A DNA stretch of 35,963 nt from an uncultured Christiangramia sp. (GTDB lineage: Bacteria > Bacteroidota > Bacteroidia > Flavobacteriales > Flavobacteriaceae): assembly GCF_913046405.1 (NCBI RefSeq), contig NZ_CAJWRQ010000015.1, positions 1 through 35,963 of the forward strand. Reading direction: 5' to 3'. The translations under genes and the position numbers were made by a program. The notes under the pieces are model-generated. The model made no database searches. It was given only the letters and a program-made list of their open reading frames with translations, and was not told the origin of the DNA. Positions 23,726-31,868 of this stretch are shown here, in pieces (the first letter of the stretch is position 1; each line of letters opens with the position of its first letter).

Positions 23726-26161
23726 TTAACTGCGGAATATGTTTCGGAGGTTATTGTAATCTATAAAATAAACGACTCTAAGGCTTAAATTGTGCCGTGC
23801 AGGTTTTGAAAATAAATTATCCAGGCTATCTGAATATTTGAGCTCACTAAGTTTATCTTCATTAAAAATCGAGTTTCGATACAGAAGCACGGCTTCACTA
23901 CCGGGCGCAAACTGCCAGCGGTAGCTTAAATCCAGGTTCCAAATATTAAAATTCGCGTCTGGATCTCTGAAAGTATTAGTATCATAACTGGTAGGTTCAA
24001 GTTCACCTTCTGCTATCAATTTCTGGAAGGAGTTATCACCAAAACTTGCAGTAGACCAGAATTGTCTCGCACTCAAACTTAAGCCTTGTTTTGTATTGAA
24101 ATTGTAATTCGCTCGAATAGAATTTTCCACGGTTTTTTGATCTCTTATTCCGAAGATGATATTGTTATTTACTTTGTTTACGAAACTAGGACGCTCTTTT
24201 TGCAATCCGTAATCAAACTCATAAACCATATTGAACCTGTCACTAAACCTGAATCTTGGTTCAATGCTCAATTCATAATAGGCATAATCTGTATCAAAAT
24301 ATTCTTCTACATAGATCCTGGAGTCAATTGCAAATTTCTTTCGATAATCTGATGATATAAAAAATCTTGAACTCGCAAAAGATTTGTAAGTGACATACGT
24401 ATTTTCAGCCCTGGTTTCAAAATAGTCTCTAAACTTTGAGTTGAAATCCAGAGACCCTCCAAAAGCAAAACGCTCGCGAGTCATCGCAAAGAAATCTCCG
24501 CCCATTCCGGTATTAATCGTTTTGTCTGGTTTGTACCTTCGAAGGTGCTGGCCGTATAGACTAATTTGAAAATTATTGAAATTACCCTGTGGTTCAAAGA
24601 TCTGGTAGGAAGTCCCCCAAAAAATATTGTTGTAATTGTTCGTAAAGTTGATACCTAGGTCGTTAATATCGAAAGTCTCGTTCGCGAACTCATGAGCAAC
24701 TCTATACCTAAAATTTCCTTTCGTACGACGTGCCGCAAAATAGGAGGCAAAACCAGTAAGATTCTGTCCAGGAAGGTTGACGTTACTCATCTTTGCCTGT
24801 CCTTCAACATTAAAACTGTTCGCCTTGTTGTACACGTCAAACAGGAAGCCTGTCACATTTCCATCTCTAAAGTTTCCATCACGTGTAACATTTGTATTAA
24901 TTAGTGTTATAGATGAGTTTTTATTAAACCTTTGATCCAGAACTACAATATTATAATTGGCAAGTGGCTCAGTGATCTTGGACCTTGTGTTGCCAGTTAA
25001 AGTATCACGAAATACTGCTTTCGCTTCGCTGGTAATTGCATTAAAGACTCCTATACCTAAACCACGATCTGTTCTTCCTGAAACTTTCAGCGCATTAATA
25101 AGATCTGTTCTGCTCGGATTTTCAATAATTTCCTCGCTATCAAGTCTATTGGTTTTGGCCGTGTTGAAACCAATAGGAGTACTCCCAACTCTTCTGGAAT
25201 AAAATAAATTTCCTTTATTAAAAAGCTCAGTTCCTTCAGTAAAGAAAGCGCGGTTCTCACCAAAGATCTGTTCAAAAGGACCCAGATTTAATTCAACTTC
25301 GTCATAAGCTGTCTGTCCAAAGTCTGGCACTAAAGTCATATCCAAGGTAAAGGAATCATTAATACCATATTTCAGATCCATTCCGGCGTTGAAACTAAAA
25401 TCATCACTGCCGTCAAAGGAGTCAAAAGCAGATTGTATAAATGGATACAGACTCAGGCGAACAGGGGGATCAATATTATTAATCCCAGTAAGTAAACCTG
25501 TGTACTGTGCCATTTGTCCTACCGACTTATTGATGTAGTTCCATACATATGTTTCATTTCTATGCGTGATCTCACGTGAAAACTGCAAGCCCCATCTTTG
25601 TTTTTCAGTTTCCGGAAATCTCAAAGCAGAATAAGGGATCTTCATTTCAAGATACCAACCATTTGCATCCTGGGAAACTGCCGACTCCCATACTACATTA
25701 TAACCATAATCCTCCTGAGATCCAGTGATGCGGGCATCAGCCTGCGTTCCAGCAGAGGTTACTATAAACCTGGTCTGGTTCTCACCATCATCATAAGTGT
25801 TGATGTCCATCAAAAAATATTCAGATTGTTGAAGATTATCCCGCGGAGTAAATTGCCTTATCGTTTTATCTGGATCACATTCCTTCATGGTCGCAGCAAT
25901 ATAGATCGCAAGATCATCATATAAGATCTTGACTTCTGTAGCGTGGGATTCGGGAATTGGAGTACCATCTCCAGGCTCAACCATTACAAAATTTTCAGCT
26001 GTAGCAGCTTTCTTCCATATTTCTTCCGAAGCTAGTCCATCGATCTTTGGTGCTTCCTGTATACGAGTTGCCTCGTAATTTTTCCTAATTTCTGAATTTT
26101 GTGAGGATAAAATGCTGCAATTGATGATAATAATGAAAAGCAGCCAGTATTTTTTCGACAT
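23726..26161 (-). CDS. DUF5916 protein with CBM9-like N-domain, probably outer-membrane associated
   Basis: 811 aa. A signal peptide (MSKKYWLLFIIIINCSILSS) is followed by a carbohydrate-binding family 9-like domain at about 30-220 (PKIDGLASEEIWKKA, VKILYDDLAIYIAATM, YEMKIPYSALRFP-type segment WYLEMKIPYSALRFP, RWGLQFSREI). From about 230 to the end it has the alternating aromatic, beta-hairpin pattern of an outer-membrane barrel, which is the DUF5916 part (DFGQTAYDEVELNLGPFEQIFGENRAFFTEG). The final residue is not aromatic but Tyr/Phe-rich strands fill the tail. The substrate is unknown; CBM9-like domains bind sugars, and the family is common in polysaccharide-degrading Bacteroidota, but no glycoside hydrolase or SusC/D pair is nearby. 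Confidence 0.88.
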   Translation of the reverse strand: MSKKYWLLFIIIINCSILSSQNSEIRKNYEATRIQEAPKIDGLASEEIWKKAATAENFVMVEPGDGTPIPESHATEVKILYDDLAIYIAATMKECDPDKTIRQFTPRDNLQQSEYFLMDINTYDDGENQTRFIVTSAGTQADARITGSQEDYGYNVVWESAVSQDANGWYLEMKIPYSALRFPETEKQRWGLQFSREITHRNETYVWNYINKSVGQMAQYTGLLTGINNIDPPVRLSLYPFIQSAFDSFDGSDDFSFNAGMDLKYGINDSFTLDMTLVPDFGQTAYDEVELNLGPFEQIFGENRAFFTEGTELFNKGNLFYSRRVGSTPIGFNTAKTNRLDSEEIIENPSRTDLINALKVSGRTDRGLGIGVFNAITSEAKAVFRDTLTGNTRSKITEPLANYNIVVLDQRFNKNSSITLINTNVTRDGNFRDGNVTGFLFDVYNKANSFNVEGQAKMSNVNLPGQNLTGFASYFAARRTKGNFRYRVAHEFANETFDINDLGINFTNNYNNIFWGTSYQIFEPQGNFNNFQISLYGQHLRRYKPDKTINTGMGGDFFAMTRERFAFGGSLDFNSKFRDYFETRAENTYVTYKSFASSRFFISSDYRKKFAIDSRIYVEEYFDTDYAYYELSIEPRFRFSDRFNMVYEFDYGLQKERPSFVNKVNNNIIFGIRDQKTVENSIRANYNFNTKQGLSLSARQFWSTASFGDNSFQKLIAEGELEPTSYDTNTFRDPDANFNIWNLDLSYRWQFAPGSEAVLLYRNSIFNEDKLSELKYSDSLDNLFSKPARHNLSLRVVYFIDYNNLRNIFRS

Positions 26162-26193
26162 TTATTGATGAATGTTCAATATTGATATTTACG

Positions 26194-26224
26194 TAAAAGT
26201 AAATGCTAAAATTTTATCGGCAAA
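26194..26224 (-). promoter_or_regulatory. Promoter for the DUF5916 gene
   Basis: Reverse strand: TTTG (26224-26221), 19 bp, TACTTTTA (26201-26194). One mismatch to TAnnTTTG. It lies about 33 bp before ATG 26161. Confidence 0.55.
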
Positions 26225-26275
26225 GTTTTTGATTAAATTCCCGTTAAACAAGGTATTTCTTGTTTAATTGGACCT

Positions 26276-26283
26276 TAAATTTG
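26276..26283 (+). promoter_or_regulatory. Possible -7 element for msrA-folE
   Basis: TAAATTTG fits TAnnTTTG exactly and lies 25 bp before ATG 26309; no TTTG is seen 18-20 bp further upstream. Confidence 0.35.
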
Positions 26284-26308
26284 ATAAACAAAAATTATAT
26301 TGCAGGTT

Positions 26309-26872
26309 ATGAATGAAGATAATTTGAAGAAAGCGACCCTTGCCGGAGGATGTTTTTGGTGTACAGAGGCTGTTTTTCAGAGATTGAATGGTGTAGAAAA
26401 AGTGGTATCAGGTTTTACAGGGGGTGCGATCAAGAATCCCGCCTACAGAGAGATCATTACAGGTCGCACCGGGCATGCAGAAGCAATACAGATTACATAC
26501 GATCCAGATAAGATTGCATACAACGAATTACTGTTGGTGTTTTTTGCGACTCATGATCCAACGACACTTAACAGGCAGCAGAATGATGTTGGAACCCAAT
26601 ATAGAAGCGCGATATTCTTTCATGATGAAGAACAGGAGAAGATAGCGAGAAAAACCATAGAAGTTATTGAAGAAGAAAATGCGTTTGACGATCCTATCGT
26701 AACCGAAGTTACTGAAGCTTCCGCTTTTTACATTGCAGAACAGGAACATCAGGATTTTTACAATCAACACAGGCAACAACCATATTGCCAGTTTATAATT
26801 GACCCGAAAATATCAAAGCTGAAAAAGTATTTTTCAGATAAGCTGAAGCAAACTAACGATCATGGCATATAA
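26309..26872 (+). CDS. msrA: Peptide methionine-S-sulfoxide reductase A
   Basis: 187 aa. It reduces the S form of methionine sulfoxide in proteins and free Met. The catalytic motif GGCFWC is at residues 13-18 with Cys15 as the sulfenic-acid former; [21 protein letters not shown] and [13 protein letters not shown] complete the MsrA pattern. Only the A domain is present: there is no fused MsrB. No signal peptide, so cytoplasmic. I chose ATG 26309 because it begins the short leader before GGCFWC; an in-frame TTG at 26300 would add three residues. The end overlaps the start of folE by 11 bp. Confidence 0.95.
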   Translation: MNEDNLKKATLAGGCFWCTEAVFQRLNGVEKVVSGFTGGAIKNPAYREIITGRTGHAEAIQITYDPDKIAYNELLLVFFATHDPTTLNRQQNDVGTQYRSAIFFHDEEQEKIARKTIEVIEEENAFDDPIVTEVTEASAFYIAEQEHQDFYNQHRQQPYCQFIIDPKISKLKKYFSDKLKQTNDHGI

Positions 26873-27458
26873 ATTTTTTGAAGAATACAACCAAAAGGTT
26901 ACTGGAAAAATGAAACAGAGTTTTCAGGACATCATTGTGGGCGTTGGAGAAAATCCCGAACGAGAAGGAATCGTTAAGACTCCTGAAAGAGCTGCCAAAG
27001 CAATGCAATTCTTAACTCAGGGATATAAAATGGATGCGGAAAAAATTCTGAACAAAGCTATGTTTTCTGAAGATTATGATGAAATGGTAGTGGTGAAGGA
27101 TATAGAATTATATTCACTTTGCGAACATCATATGCTGCCATTCTTCGGAAAAGCTCATATAGCATACATCCCTAACGGAAAGATCGTAGGACTGAGTAAG
27201 CTTCCTCGTGTCGTGGACGTTTTTGCCCGAAGGTTACAGGTACAGGAGAGACTAACCCATGATATTCTGGAATGTTTGAACAATACACTGCAGCCTCAGG
27301 GAGTAGCTGTAGTGATCGAAGCGGTCCATATGTGTATGATGATGCGCGGAGTGCAAAAGCAGAACAGTGCCACCACAACATCGGGTTTCCGTGGTCAGTT
27401 CAAAGAAATTGAAACCAGGAATGAGTTCCTGAAACTTATAAGCTCCAACCTAAAATAG
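26862..27458 (+). CDS. folE: GTP cyclohydrolase I
   Basis: 198 aa. It converts GTP to 7,8-dihydroneopterin triphosphate, the first step to tetrahydrofolate, and works as a decamer. The zinc ligands are Cys87 and His90 in LCEHHMLPF and Cys158 in HMCMMMRG. Other family segments: [47 protein letters not shown] and the C-terminal [13 protein letters not shown]. The ATG lies inside msrA (11-bp overlap), so the two are coupled; the pairing of a repair enzyme with folate synthesis is not explained by the sequence. fmt, which uses a folate cofactor, is about 19 kb away in the window. Confidence 0.97.
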   Translation: MAYKFFEEYNQKVTGKMKQSFQDIIVGVGENPEREGIVKTPERAAKAMQFLTQGYKMDAEKILNKAMFSEDYDEMVVVKDIELYSLCEHHMLPFFGKAHIAYIPNGKIVGLSKLPRVVDVFARRLQVQERLTHDILECLNNTLQPQGVAVVIEAVHMCMMMRGVQKQNSATTTSGFRGQFKEIETRNEFLKLISSNLK

Positions 27459-27500
27459 ATTTGGCACCTTATTTGCTTTTAAATAGTCAAAACAAAAAGC

Positions 27501-27806
27501 ATGAAGCTATTTAAAAATAAATTATTTGCAAAAGGTCTGGTATACGACCTTGTAGGGATGGCAACTGTTGCAATTCCATTCGTAGGTCCATTTCTGGATT
27601 TACTATGGGCGCCATATGCTGCTAAAAAGATGAGAGATATGTATCCGGGTAGAAAAGGTAAATTAGCCTCCGTACTCGTTTTTATTGAAGAGATCCTTCC
27701 AGGAACTGATATAATTCCAACATTTACATTAATGTATCTATACACCTATGTTTGGAAGAAGGAACCTATGATGCAACCACAGGTAATCGAAGTAGAAAGT
27801 TACTAG
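27501..27806 (+). CDS. Small membrane protein of unknown function
   Basis: 101 aa. Two hydrophobic segments: about 13-35 (GLVYDLVGMATVAIPFVGPFLDLLW) and about 59-80 (VLVFIEEILPGTDIIPTFTLMYLYTYV), separated by a basic loop (KKMRDMYPGRKGK). I do not recognise a named family; the Pro/Gly-rich helices and short length suggest a small inner-membrane protein. It lies 42 bp after folE on the same strand and 20 bp before a strong terminator, so it may be read through from folE or have its own weak promoter, which I cannot see clearly. Confidence 0.7.
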   Translation: MKLFKNKLFAKGLVYDLVGMATVAIPFVGPFLDLLWAPYAAKKMRDMYPGRKGKLASVLVFIEEILPGTDIIPTFTLMYLYTYVWKKEPMMQPQVIEVESY

Positions 27807-27825
27807 GATTTACCAGATATAAATT

Positions 27826-27860
27826 AAAAAGGGCTACTAATTTCAGTAGCCCTTTTTTTT
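27826..27860. terminator. Bidirectional terminator between the small membrane protein and the TonB receptor
   Basis: GGGCTACT (27831-27838) and AGTAGCCC (27845-27852) form an 8-bp stem with a 6-nt loop, with A-run before and T8 after. It can end transcripts from both sides. Confidence 0.85.
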
Positions 27861-27862
27861 AT

Positions 27863-30172
27863 TTAAATATGAATATTAGCAGAGAGCATTATGTTTCTCC
27901 CTATATTAGATATGCTATCATTCTTTAATCGGGACAGGTGTGAAAAATAATTCTTATCAAATAGATTGTTTACACTTAGTCGCAATTCAAATAACGCGCT
28001 GTTTGTTCTAAGCTCAGTTCCGGCACCCAGATTCACCAGGCTGTAACCACCAGTTCGGGTTTCAAAACTGCCAGGGTTTTCCTGATCATACACATTCTTT
28101 AGTGCTATAAAACTATAAGAACCCGATAATAACTTCCCTTTATCAAACTCAACCCTGAATGTATTCGTAAGAGAATTTGCTGGAATTAAAGGAAGGTAAT
28201 CATCATTATCCAGTTTTCCGGTTACTGTTTCAAAGCTACTTTCCAGGTGAAGCCAGTCCAATGGATGTGGGTGAAGGTGGATACCTACTTCGCCACCATA
28301 CAATTTAGCGTCATCTTGCTGATAACGAAATACTTTCTCGTCATCTATAATTTCTCCTGACGGACTTATAAATATATAGTCCTTTACATTATTAGAAAAC
28401 CCATTTACAAAAGCTTCGAAATGTTGATTTCTCCATTCCACGGCAAGATCAATCTGGAAGTTCTGTTCATTATCCAGATCAGGATTTCCAATCTCGTATC
28501 TGTTAGCACCATTGTGAGAACCATTAGAGGTTAGTTCAGATAAATTAGGCGCTCTAAAGCCACTGGCAAGATTTAACCTGGCGGTAAGATATTCGGTAAT
28601 ATCCAATTTTGCACCTAAAGCTCCATTAAAGCTATTGAACTGTCGATCTACTTCATCAAGTATATCACCGTCCTCTGCGATATAAGATTCCGTTTCAATA
28701 GACCTATTATCATATCGAATTCCTCCTTGAATGTCAATTCGTGGTAAGTGATAATGAGCAGTGGCGAATACACCAAAGTCAGTAGTTGTCGCATCAGGTA
28801 TTAGAATTTCCTCACCAAAATTCTCGTTGCTTTGCCACATTCCCTGTACTCCGGCAATAACGTCCAGGTTATCGAACTTGGGGAAATTGTATTTTAGATT
28901 ATAGTTCAAAGTTTCTAAATGCATCTCAAGAGCTGGTTCATCGCCTTCATGCTCCTCATCTCCATGCTCTTCACCTTCGTGTTCTTCCTCTTCATGCTCT
29001 TCGCCCTCGTGTTCTTCGTCCTCTTCACCTTCATGATCTTCGTGATGATGGTGGTCTTCAAATTCCTGGCGATCGTTAAACTGGTAACCAACTTTCAGGT
29101 CGATACTGGAATTATTCAGATAGAACTTGTTATCAAGACTCAGGATATGGTTGTCAATATTCTGGTAGGGTAGAAGTGGCTGTTTATTAGTGGATTGAAC
29201 ACCCAGTTCTTCCGGAATACCAATTTCTGAATTATTAAAGTTGTATCGTAGATCTCCTTTATAAACACTATTCTGGAAACCAATTCCCGCTTTGATATCT
29301 TTCTCATTGAAACGAGTATTGGTAACTCTTTCTCCATCTCCCGTTTCATAATCACTATGAGCAGCATAACTTCCTCGTGTAATAAACTTTAGTCGATCAC
29401 CAGCAGTAGAAGCCATTAAACTAGTTTGATACCCTAGCGTATTTGTAAAATAATCTGACTCCAGACTTGCTTTCGTGCTATTCTCATAGGCGTATCTTTC
29501 GGGATTCAGATATAAAACTCCACCAATTGCATCACTTCCGTAGAGTAAAGAGGCAGGTCCTTTTATAACTTCCACGCTGGCAATCCCTTTAGAGCTAATT
29601 CCCAACCCATGCTCATCGCCGTATTGCTGATTCTCTAAACGAACTCCCTGAGTATACACTAGCACACGATTAGAACTCAATCCTCTAATTACTGGTTTTC
29701 CAATACCCAATCCAGTCGTTAGATTTTCAACTCCCGCTATTTGAGTAATTCCTTCGGAAAGGTTTACAGCTCCATTTTTAGAAAGTTCAGAAACACTTTC
29801 ACGTTCCACCTTCATCACATTATCGCTTTGTAATTGGTGAAAAGGTGTGGATACTATTACCTCTTCCATTTCTATTGCTGAAGGTTTTAAAGTAATGGTT
29901 ATATCCTGGGAAGGTAGAACCACATCCTGGGTATAACTGGCATATCCTATGGAGGAAATTACCATTCTGAAATTCCCGCTAGGCAGATCTGATATTTTAA
30001 AATTACCATCAAGATCTGTCATCGTCCCTCTTTCAAGAGCAGGGAAATAGATATTTGCACTAAGAACTGGTTCCTGAGTATCCTGATCGGTGATTTTTCC
30101 GCTCAGGGATTTCTGTCCATATATAATAGACTGCACTGCCAATAGCAGTGTCAATAGCATTGTGTTATGCAT
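27863..30172 (-). CDS. TonB-dependent receptor, ZnuD-like, with His/Glu-rich loop
   Basis: 769 aa. Signal peptide (MHNTMLLTLLLAVQSIIYGQ), then a carboxypeptidase-regulatory-like domain at about 20-95 (SGKITDQDTQEPVLSANIYFP...GYASYTQDVVLP), a plug at about 100-215 (EEVIVSTP; GKPVIRGLSSNRVLVYTQGVRLENQQYGDEHG; VIKGPASLLYGSDAIGGV), then the barrel ending SHLSRLKNDSISNIGRNIMLSANIHI. Residues about 370-418, in an extracellular loop, are almost only His, Glu, Asp and Gly, beginning DHHHHEDHEGEEDEEHEG. Such loops with a His-bearing plug (YGDEHG) are typical of zinc receptors of the ZnuD group; copper or nickel is possible. It imports the ligand using TonB energy. It is the last gene after a DUF6787 gene and a His/Cys-rich exported protein. 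Confidence 0.9.
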   Translation of the reverse strand: MHNTMLLTLLLAVQSIIYGQKSLSGKITDQDTQEPVLSANIYFPALERGTMTDLDGNFKISDLPSGNFRMVISSIGYASYTQDVVLPSQDITITLKPSAIEMEEVIVSTPFHQLQSDNVMKVERESVSELSKNGAVNLSEGITQIAGVENLTTGLGIGKPVIRGLSSNRVLVYTQGVRLENQQYGDEHGLGISSKGIASVEVIKGPASLLYGSDAIGGVLYLNPERYAYENSTKASLESDYFTNTLGYQTSLMASTAGDRLKFITRGSYAAHSDYETGDGERVTNTRFNEKDIKAGIGFQNSVYKGDLRYNFNNSEIGIPEELGVQSTNKQPLLPYQNIDNHILSLDNKFYLNNSSIDLKVGYQFNDRQEFEDHHHHEDHEGEEDEEHEGEEHEEEEHEGEEHGDEEHEGDEPALEMHLETLNYNLKYNFPKFDNLDVIAGVQGMWQSNENFGEEILIPDATTTDFGVFATAHYHLPRIDIQGGIRYDNRSIETESYIAEDGDILDEVDRQFNSFNGALGAKLDITEYLTARLNLASGFRAPNLSELTSNGSHNGANRYEIGNPDLDNEQNFQIDLAVEWRNQHFEAFVNGFSNNVKDYIFISPSGEIIDDEKVFRYQQDDAKLYGGEVGIHLHPHPLDWLHLESSFETVTGKLDNDDYLPLIPANSLTNTFRVEFDKGKLLSGSYSFIALKNVYDQENPGSFETRTGGYSLVNLGAGTELRTNSALFELRLSVNNLFDKNYFSHLSRLKNDSISNIGRNIMLSANIHI

Positions 30173-30200
30173 TAAAATATTTTAAATGATTAAAACTGAA

Positions 30201-30527
30201 TTATCCTGTAATAGATAAAGCAGGTGGACCACGTAGCTCATAGCACAATGGTTCATAATCATTTAAAAATCGATAATAATCGTAGGTAAGAGTAGAGGTA
30301 TAGATGACCTCAGCAAATTCAAAACTCTGGACGTCCAGAGATATAATTGGATTCTTTTGAAACTTATGAAGTTCGCAATCTAAAGACTTATCATGATAAT
30401 GCTGATCTGCATATTTATCACATAATTTATGTCCATGGTCAGAGAATGTATGCGAAAAACTCACTCCTGTAGGAAGCAGTATGAGGACTGCCGTAAATAG
30501 TAGAAGTATGTTCTTCAGTAAAGCCAT
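30201..30527 (-). CDS. Small exported His/Cys-rich protein with RGPP tail, likely metal-binding
   Basis: 108 aa. A signal peptide (MALLKNILLLFTAVLILLPTGVSFS) is followed by a dense cluster of metal-ligand residues: His26, His31, His33, Cys36, His43, His45, Cys51 and His54 (HTFSDHGHKLCDKYADQHYH, then DCELHKF). The rest is short, ending in LRGPPALSIT. Small proteins with an H/C-rich start and a C-terminal RGPP or RAPP motif sit beside metal-linked TonB receptors in many Gram-negative genomes, but I know of no proven function. It lies 28 bp before the receptor and 1 bp after DUF6787, so all three are one transcript. A periplasmic carrier or sensor for the receptor's metal is the most natural reading, and is inference. 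Confidence 0.75.
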   Translation of the reverse strand: MALLKNILLLFTAVLILLPTGVSFSHTFSDHGHKLCDKYADQHYHDKSLDCELHKFQKNPIISLDVQSFEFAEVIYTSTLTYDYYRFLNDYEPLCYELRGPPALSITG

Positions 30528-30528
30528 A

Positions 30529-30834
30529 TTATGAATTGAACATTTTAGCGAAACCCAGCCTGCTCAACATTTTCTTTTCGAAAGCCCAGAAAAATTGAAA
30601 TTGACCAAAGATCCAACCAAAACTAACCAGTAATACCTGGTAGATTGGAAAGATCAATAAAATTCGAAGTGTCCAGTAAATGCTCCAGTGTGTAGTTTCA
30701 GATGTGATTCCCAGGAATTCACAGAGCGGGCCGGCAATTTTCGCAGAGGAAGAACCCGTAATGGCAAATACCAATAATATGATAAAAAGCTGCCAGTTAT
30801 CATCAATTCCCCATCTAGCCTTCAGTTTTTTCAT
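30529..30834 (-). CDS. DUF6787-type small membrane protein
   Basis: 101 aa. Begins KKLKARWGIDDNWQLFIILLVFAITGSSSAKIAGP, the conserved opening of this family (basic N-terminus, W.I..NWQL, then a helix at about 16-33 with a TGS motif). Two more hydrophobic segments follow: about 48-73 (THWSIYWTLRILLIFPIYQVLLVSFGW) and around 74-88. It should be an inner-membrane protein. Databases sometimes label such proteins as prolipoprotein diacylglyceryl transferase, for which it is far too short. It heads the operon with the metal-binding protein and the TonB receptor, which hints at a link to that uptake route. Its ATG lies 5 nt after the -7 element, so the mRNA may be leaderless. Confidence 0.75.
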   Translation of the reverse strand: MKKLKARWGIDDNWQLFIILLVFAITGSSSAKIAGPLCEFLGITSETTHWSIYWTLRILLIFPIYQVLLVSFGWIFGQFQFFWAFEKKMLSRLGFAKMFNS

Positions 30835-30838
30835 ACGG

Positions 30839-30868
30839 CAAATATACGATTTTGCTTAAAAAATCAAA
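30839..30868 (-). promoter_or_regulatory. Promoter of the DUF6787-metal protein-TonB receptor operon
   Basis: Reverse strand: TTTG (30868-30865), 18 bp, TATATTTG (30846-30839), a full Bacteroidota match. The -33 part overlaps the last codons of the upstream DUF6146 gene. The ATG at 30834 lies four bases beyond the -7 element. Confidence 0.75.
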
Positions 30869-31283
30869 TTCGTGTAGGAACACTAAATCGTTGGTTGTAA
30901 TGCCTGCTGAAAAAAACAAAATAATTGTACAGCAAATAATTTACCTCATACCCATAATCAATGTTCGAATCGTAGTTTATTTGATTAATATATAAATTAG
31001 GATCGTAGGTTTGTGGTTGCATAACCCTCGTATTATATTCAGTAACCAGAAATTGGTTTTTATTTTCCAGATAAGACTGCGTATGATATCCTCTCGGTCG
31101 AGCATAAGAATTGATGAACAAATTGAATCCTGGTTCAATGATAATTATTTCATATTCAAGACTATCATTGGCGATACGAACAGTATCATTAGTTGCATCC
31201 CTGTCCTTAAAATCTCTGGATCTACCGGAGCCACAACTATAAATAAATAAGGCCAGTAGGCAAATGTAAATTAGATTCTTCAT
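30864..31283 (-). CDS. DUF6146 lipoprotein
   Basis: 139 aa. Signal peptide with a lipobox-like end (LLALFIYSCGSG), so Cys17 should be lipidated. The body matches the DUF6146 family of Bacteroidota: DTVRIANDSLEYEIIIIEPGFNLFI, SYARPRGYHTQSYLENKNQFLV, EYNTRVMQPQTYDPNLY and INYDSNIDYGYEVNYLLYNYF. Strong conservation of Arg, Tyr and Asn in these blocks suggests a fixed structural role at the outer membrane, but no function is known to me. It lies 30 bp after the DUF937-like gene and 29 bp before the next operon, whose -33 element overlaps its end. Confidence 0.8.
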   Translation of the reverse strand: MKNLIYICLLALFIYSCGSGRSRDFKDRDATNDTVRIANDSLEYEIIIIEPGFNLFINSYARPRGYHTQSYLENKNQFLVTEYNTRVMQPQTYDPNLYINQINYDSNIDYGYEVNYLLYNYFVFFSRHYNQRFSVPTRI

Positions 31284-31313
31284 AATAATTTAATTAGCTG
31301 CAATAAGCATTCC

Positions 31314-31862
31314 CTATTTCCCTCCTGTAAAACTTTCTAAAATACTGTCTTCGGAAGAGTCTTTATCTTCCAGAGCAATTCTTCCGGCAGGTTTGATAAG
31401 ATCTGCGGAATCATTTGATCCGCTCGTAATTACTTTTAAAAATTCTTCTGAAGCTTTTTCAGAAGCACCTAATAACGTTTGTTTAATTTCAGTAAGCTCC
31501 AATTTGCCGTCTAGAGATAGGATTTCAGAAATGATCGAAACGGTAATGTTTTCAGCAATAGTTATAAATTTTTGTGAACTATGAGACTCTACCTTGAATG
31601 TATCTTCCAGTAATGAGTTCATCACCTTTTTATTTTCCGAAGAGATAATAGAACTTTCCCTCAGTAAATCGTCAAACTTCGAATCACTGAATTTTGCCAG
31701 CGCTGTTCTGGATTTAGATAGTTCGACTCTTGAAATAGTCCACGGCAATAGGCTTGCAAAAATTTCCAGGACCAATTCATTATCAAGTTTTAACTCCGCA
31801 TGAGTATTTTGGATTAGCTCTTTACCCTTTGAAATTTTGAAAAGATCCAGAATATTTGCCAT
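31314..31862 (-). CDS. Hypothetical soluble protein, faint DUF937-like pattern
   Basis: 182 aa, no signal peptide or membrane helix. The start MANILDLFKISKGKELIQNTHAEL and the later LDNELVLEIFASLLPWTISRVEL recall the helical bundle of DUF937 proteins (helix, then a short 'leading to L..LLP' helix), but the match is weak. The second half is helical and Ser/Glu-rich (SLDGKLELTEIKQTLLGASEKASEEFLKVI), ending in an acidic low-complexity tail. It is separated from serA by 6 bp, so it is almost certainly co-transcribed with serC-serA; the reason for that link is not seen in the sequence. Confidence 0.65.
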   Translation of the reverse strand: MANILDLFKISKGKELIQNTHAELKLDNELVLEIFASLLPWTISRVELSKSRTALAKFSDSKFDDLLRESSIISSENKKVMNSLLEDTFKVESHSSQKFITIAENITVSIISEILSLDGKLELTEIKQTLLGASEKASEEFLKVITSGSNDSADLIKPAGRIALEDKDSSEDSILESFTGGK

Positions 31863-31868
31863 TGCCTT

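Noticed and set aside
28919-29173. Forward 84-aa frame over the His-rich receptor loop
   Set aside because: It is the antisense of the His/Glu repeats, giving artificial Phe/Met/Leu-rich sequence.
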